From: Georgenia_A wangjunii
Lineage (GTDB): Bacteria > Actinomycetota > Actinomycetes > Actinomycetales > Actinomycetaceae
DNA: 64,000 nt
Assembly: GCF_036421915.1 (NCBI RefSeq)
Contig: NZ_JAZGOM010000002.1
Reading direction: 5' to 3' (one strand)
Below, piece after piece: positions 62,258 to 64,000 of this stretch (the stretch's first letter is position 1; each line of letters begins with the position of its first letter). Made by a program: the position numbers and the translations under genes. The notes beneath the pieces were generated by a model that was not told the origin of the DNA, did not search any database, and worked only from the letters and a program-made list of their open reading frames with translations.

Positions 62258-63466
62258 GTGACTTCTGCCGCCAGCCTGCGCCTGTTCACCTCGGAGTCGG
62301 TGACGGAAGGCCACCCGGACAAGATCTGCGACCGCATCTCCGACTCGATCCTCGACGCCCTCCTCGAGCAGGACGCCGCCGCACGCGTCGCCGTCGAGAC
62401 GATGGTGACGACGGGTCTCGTCCACGTCGTCGGCGAGGTCAGCACCGACGCCTACGTCGAGATCCCCCAGATCGTGCGTCGCGAGGTGACGCGGATCGGG
62501 TACACGTCGTCCGAGATCGGCTTCGACGGCCACTCGTGCGGCGTGTCCGTCTCCATCGGCCAGCAGTCCGCGGACATCGCGGCGGGCGTCGACAAGTCCT
62601 GGGAGAACCGCGACGGCGCGGGCGCGTTCGACCCGCTCGACGCCCAGGGCGCCGGCGACCAGGGCCTCATGTTCGGCTACGCGAGCGACGACACCCCCGA
62701 GCTCATGCCGCTGCCGATCTGGCTCGCGCACCGCCTCTCCGAGCGTCTCGCGCTCGTGCGCAAGGAGGGACTCATCCCGAACCTGCGCCCCGACGGCAAG
62801 ACCCAGGTGACGATCGGGTACGACGGGGACCGGCCCGTCAGTCTCGACTCGCTCGTCGTCTCCACGCAGCACGACGACGGCGTCGGCCAGGACTGGTTGC
62901 GCTCCGCCGTCACCGACGAGGTCGTCACGCCCGTGCTCCAGGCCGCCGGGCTCGACCTCGACACGACCGGCTCGACGCTCTACGTCAACCCGACGGGCCA
63001 GTTCGTCGTCGGCGGCCCCATGGGCGACGCCGGTCTGACCGGCCGCAAGATCATCGTCGACACCTATGGGGGGATGGCGCGTCACGGCGGCGGCGCGTTC
63101 TCCGGCAAGGACCCCTCGAAGGTCGACCGCTCGGCCTCGTACGCCATGCGCTGGGTCGCGAAGAACGTCGTCGCCGCGGGACTCGCCCGCCGCTGCGAGG
63201 TGCAGGTCGCGTACGCCATCGGCAAGGCCCGTCCCGTCGGTCTCTACGCCGAGACGTTCGGCACCGAGACGGTCCCGCTCGAGCGGATCATGGACGCGAT
63301 CCGTGAGGTGTTCGACCTGCGGCCCGCCGCCATCGTCCGCGACCTCGACCTCCTGCGGCCCATCTACCGGGCAACGAGCGCCTACGGCCACTTCGGCCGC
63401 GAGCTGCCCGAGTTCACGTGGGAGCGCACGGACCGGGTCGCGGACCTCCTCGCCGCCGTCGGCTGA
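62258..63466 (+). CDS. metK: S-adenosylmethionine synthase
   Basis: MetK makes SAM from methionine and ATP. The 402-residue protein has LFTSESVTEGHPDKICDRISD at the N-terminus, the ATP signature GAGDQGLMFGYA and the P-loop-like GGGAFSGKDPSKVDRSA. The GTG at 62258 is six bases beyond a TANNNT element, which favours a leaderless mRNA. priA follows after 118 bases. Confidence 0.97.
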   Translation: MTSAASLRLFTSESVTEGHPDKICDRISDSILDALLEQDAAARVAVETMVTTGLVHVVGEVSTDAYVEIPQIVRREVTRIGYTSSEIGFDGHSCGVSVSIGQQSADIAAGVDKSWENRDGAGAFDPLDAQGAGDQGLMFGYASDDTPELMPLPIWLAHRLSERLALVRKEGLIPNLRPDGKTQVTIGYDGDRPVSLDSLVVSTQHDDGVGQDWLRSAVTDEVVTPVLQAAGLDLDTTGSTLYVNPTGQFVVGGPMGDAGLTGRKIIVDTYGGMARHGGGAFSGKDPSKVDRSASYAMRWVAKNVVAAGLARRCEVQVAYAIGKARPVGLYAETFGTETVPLERIMDAIREVFDLRPAAIVRDLDLLRPIYRATSAYGHFGRELPEFTWERTDRVADLLAAVG

Positions 63467-63584
63467 CCGGACGGCGTACCGACGGCCGACCCTGCCGCTG
63501 GTGGGGGACGGCGTCTCCGGCCGACCCCTCCGGCGTTCCACAGGCCCGTGGGGCGCCGTGGGCGGGACGTGATGAGATGACGTC

Positions 63585-64000
63585 ATGGCGGGCGAGGTGA
63601 GCACACGGCGGCGCAGCGAGCAGACGGCGCTCCTCGCCGCCCTCCCGCCCACGGAGCGCACGATCGTGCCGGCGGAGGCGGAGGGGGTCGAGCTCCCGGT
63701 GGCGCGCGTCGTCGTCGACGTCCCCCTGCCGCACCTCGACCGGCCCTTCGACTACCGCGTCCCGGCGAGCATGGACGCGACCGCGCTGCCCGGCACCCGC
63801 GTCTTCGTCCGCTTCGCCGGCAAGGACCGCGCCGGGTACGTCGTCGAGCGCGCGGCGACGACCGACCACCCGGGCGCGCTCACCCCGCTCAGACGCGCGG
63901 TGTCCGACCAGCCGGTCCTCAGCCCCGAGGTCCTCGGCCTGTGCCGCGCCGTCGCGGACCGGTACGCCGGCACGCTCATGGACGTCGTGCGGCTCGCCGT
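63585..64000 (+). CDS. priA: Primosomal protein N' (PriA), N-terminal part (3' end outside window)
   Basis: The frame stays open from the ATG at 63585 to the end of the window (138 codons). After an unconserved N-terminus of about 30 residues the sequence reads VARVVVDVPLPHLDRPFDYRVPASM, GTRVFVRFAGKDRAGYV and LCRAVADRYAGTLMDVVRLAV. This is the PriA 3'-DNA-binding domain. Actinobacterial PriA proteins usually lack the helicase motifs and are termed probable primosomal proteins; the part that would show this is outside the window. The position after metK matches other actinobacteria. Confidence 0.9.
   Translation, partial: MAGEVSTRRRSEQTALLAALPPTERTIVPAEAEGVELPVARVVVDVPLPHLDRPFDYRVPASMDATALPGTRVFVRFAGKDRAGYVVERAATTDHPGALTPLRRAVSDQPVLSPEVLGLCRAVADRYAGTLMDVVRLA

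Overview
The window is a contiguous, very GC-rich actinobacterial chromosome segment. Codon third positions are almost all G or C, GTG and TTG starts are frequent, and genes often overlap by 4 bases. Gene order (pdxS-pdxT-yebC-ruvCAB-yajC-secDF-apt-rel, hisS...aspS-rarA-rpsD-DUF948-alaS-ruvX-mltG-aroE-aroC-aroK-aroB...efp-nusB...pyrR-pyrB-pyrC-carA-carB-pyrF-mihF-gmk-rpoZ-coaBC-metK-priA) is the conserved actinobacterial housekeeping block. An mIHF gene and a MetS-type small transporter subunit point to a high-GC actinomycete, most likely Micrococcales (Cellulomonas/Georgenia-like). The genus is an inference. No rRNA, tRNA, CRISPR array, insertion sequence or phage gene was seen.

Layout: 1-2806 holds the end of a PrsW-like protease and a PLP operon (pdxS, a Nudix gene, pdxT). 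2858-5976 holds yebC and the ruvCAB Holliday-junction operon. 6057-10238 holds the Sec accessory operon and apt. 10302-12620 holds the bifunctional (p)ppGpp enzyme. 12640-16134 (minus strand) holds an orphan AbiEi-like protein, a DUF349 protein and a membrane-anchored cyclophilin-type PPIase. 16274-22608 holds a metallo-beta-lactamase-fold protein, hisS, two tandem dynamin-like GTPases and a hydrolase. 22686-24575 (minus) holds a DEAD-box helicase. 24836-33451 holds aspS, two GNAT proteins, an MMPL exporter, rarA and rpsD. 33596-42887 holds DUF948, alaS, ruvX, mltG and the shikimate genes. 42971-46551 is accessory: an NSS transporter with MetS, a DinB protein, and a SatD-like regulator with a membrane protein. 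46610-50409 holds efp, nusB, a CinA-type amidase, a Pyr_excise-like protein and a secreted FG-GAP/M15 protein. 50711-59135 is the pyrimidine operon. 59451-64000 holds mihF, gmk, rpoZ, coaBC, metK and the start of priA.

The most distinctive signals are regulatory or in accessory islands. (1) A SatD-like/HTH gene has nested CCTTGA palindromes lying on its -35 and -10 and lies next to a small membrane protein. (2) A hairpin sequesters the ribosome-binding site of the secreted FG-GAP/M15 gene. (3) A 22-bp perfect inverted-repeat element upstream of pyrR has a 47-bp partial copy upstream of rpsD. (4) A strong hairpin sits at the predicted 5' end of the rpsD mRNA. (5) A PyrR-type RNA loop abuts the pyrR ribosome-binding site. 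(6) Many genes show TANNNT-N6-start architecture that predicts leaderless mRNAs. (7) Several perfect hairpin terminators are present, one of which spans the stop codons of two convergent genes.
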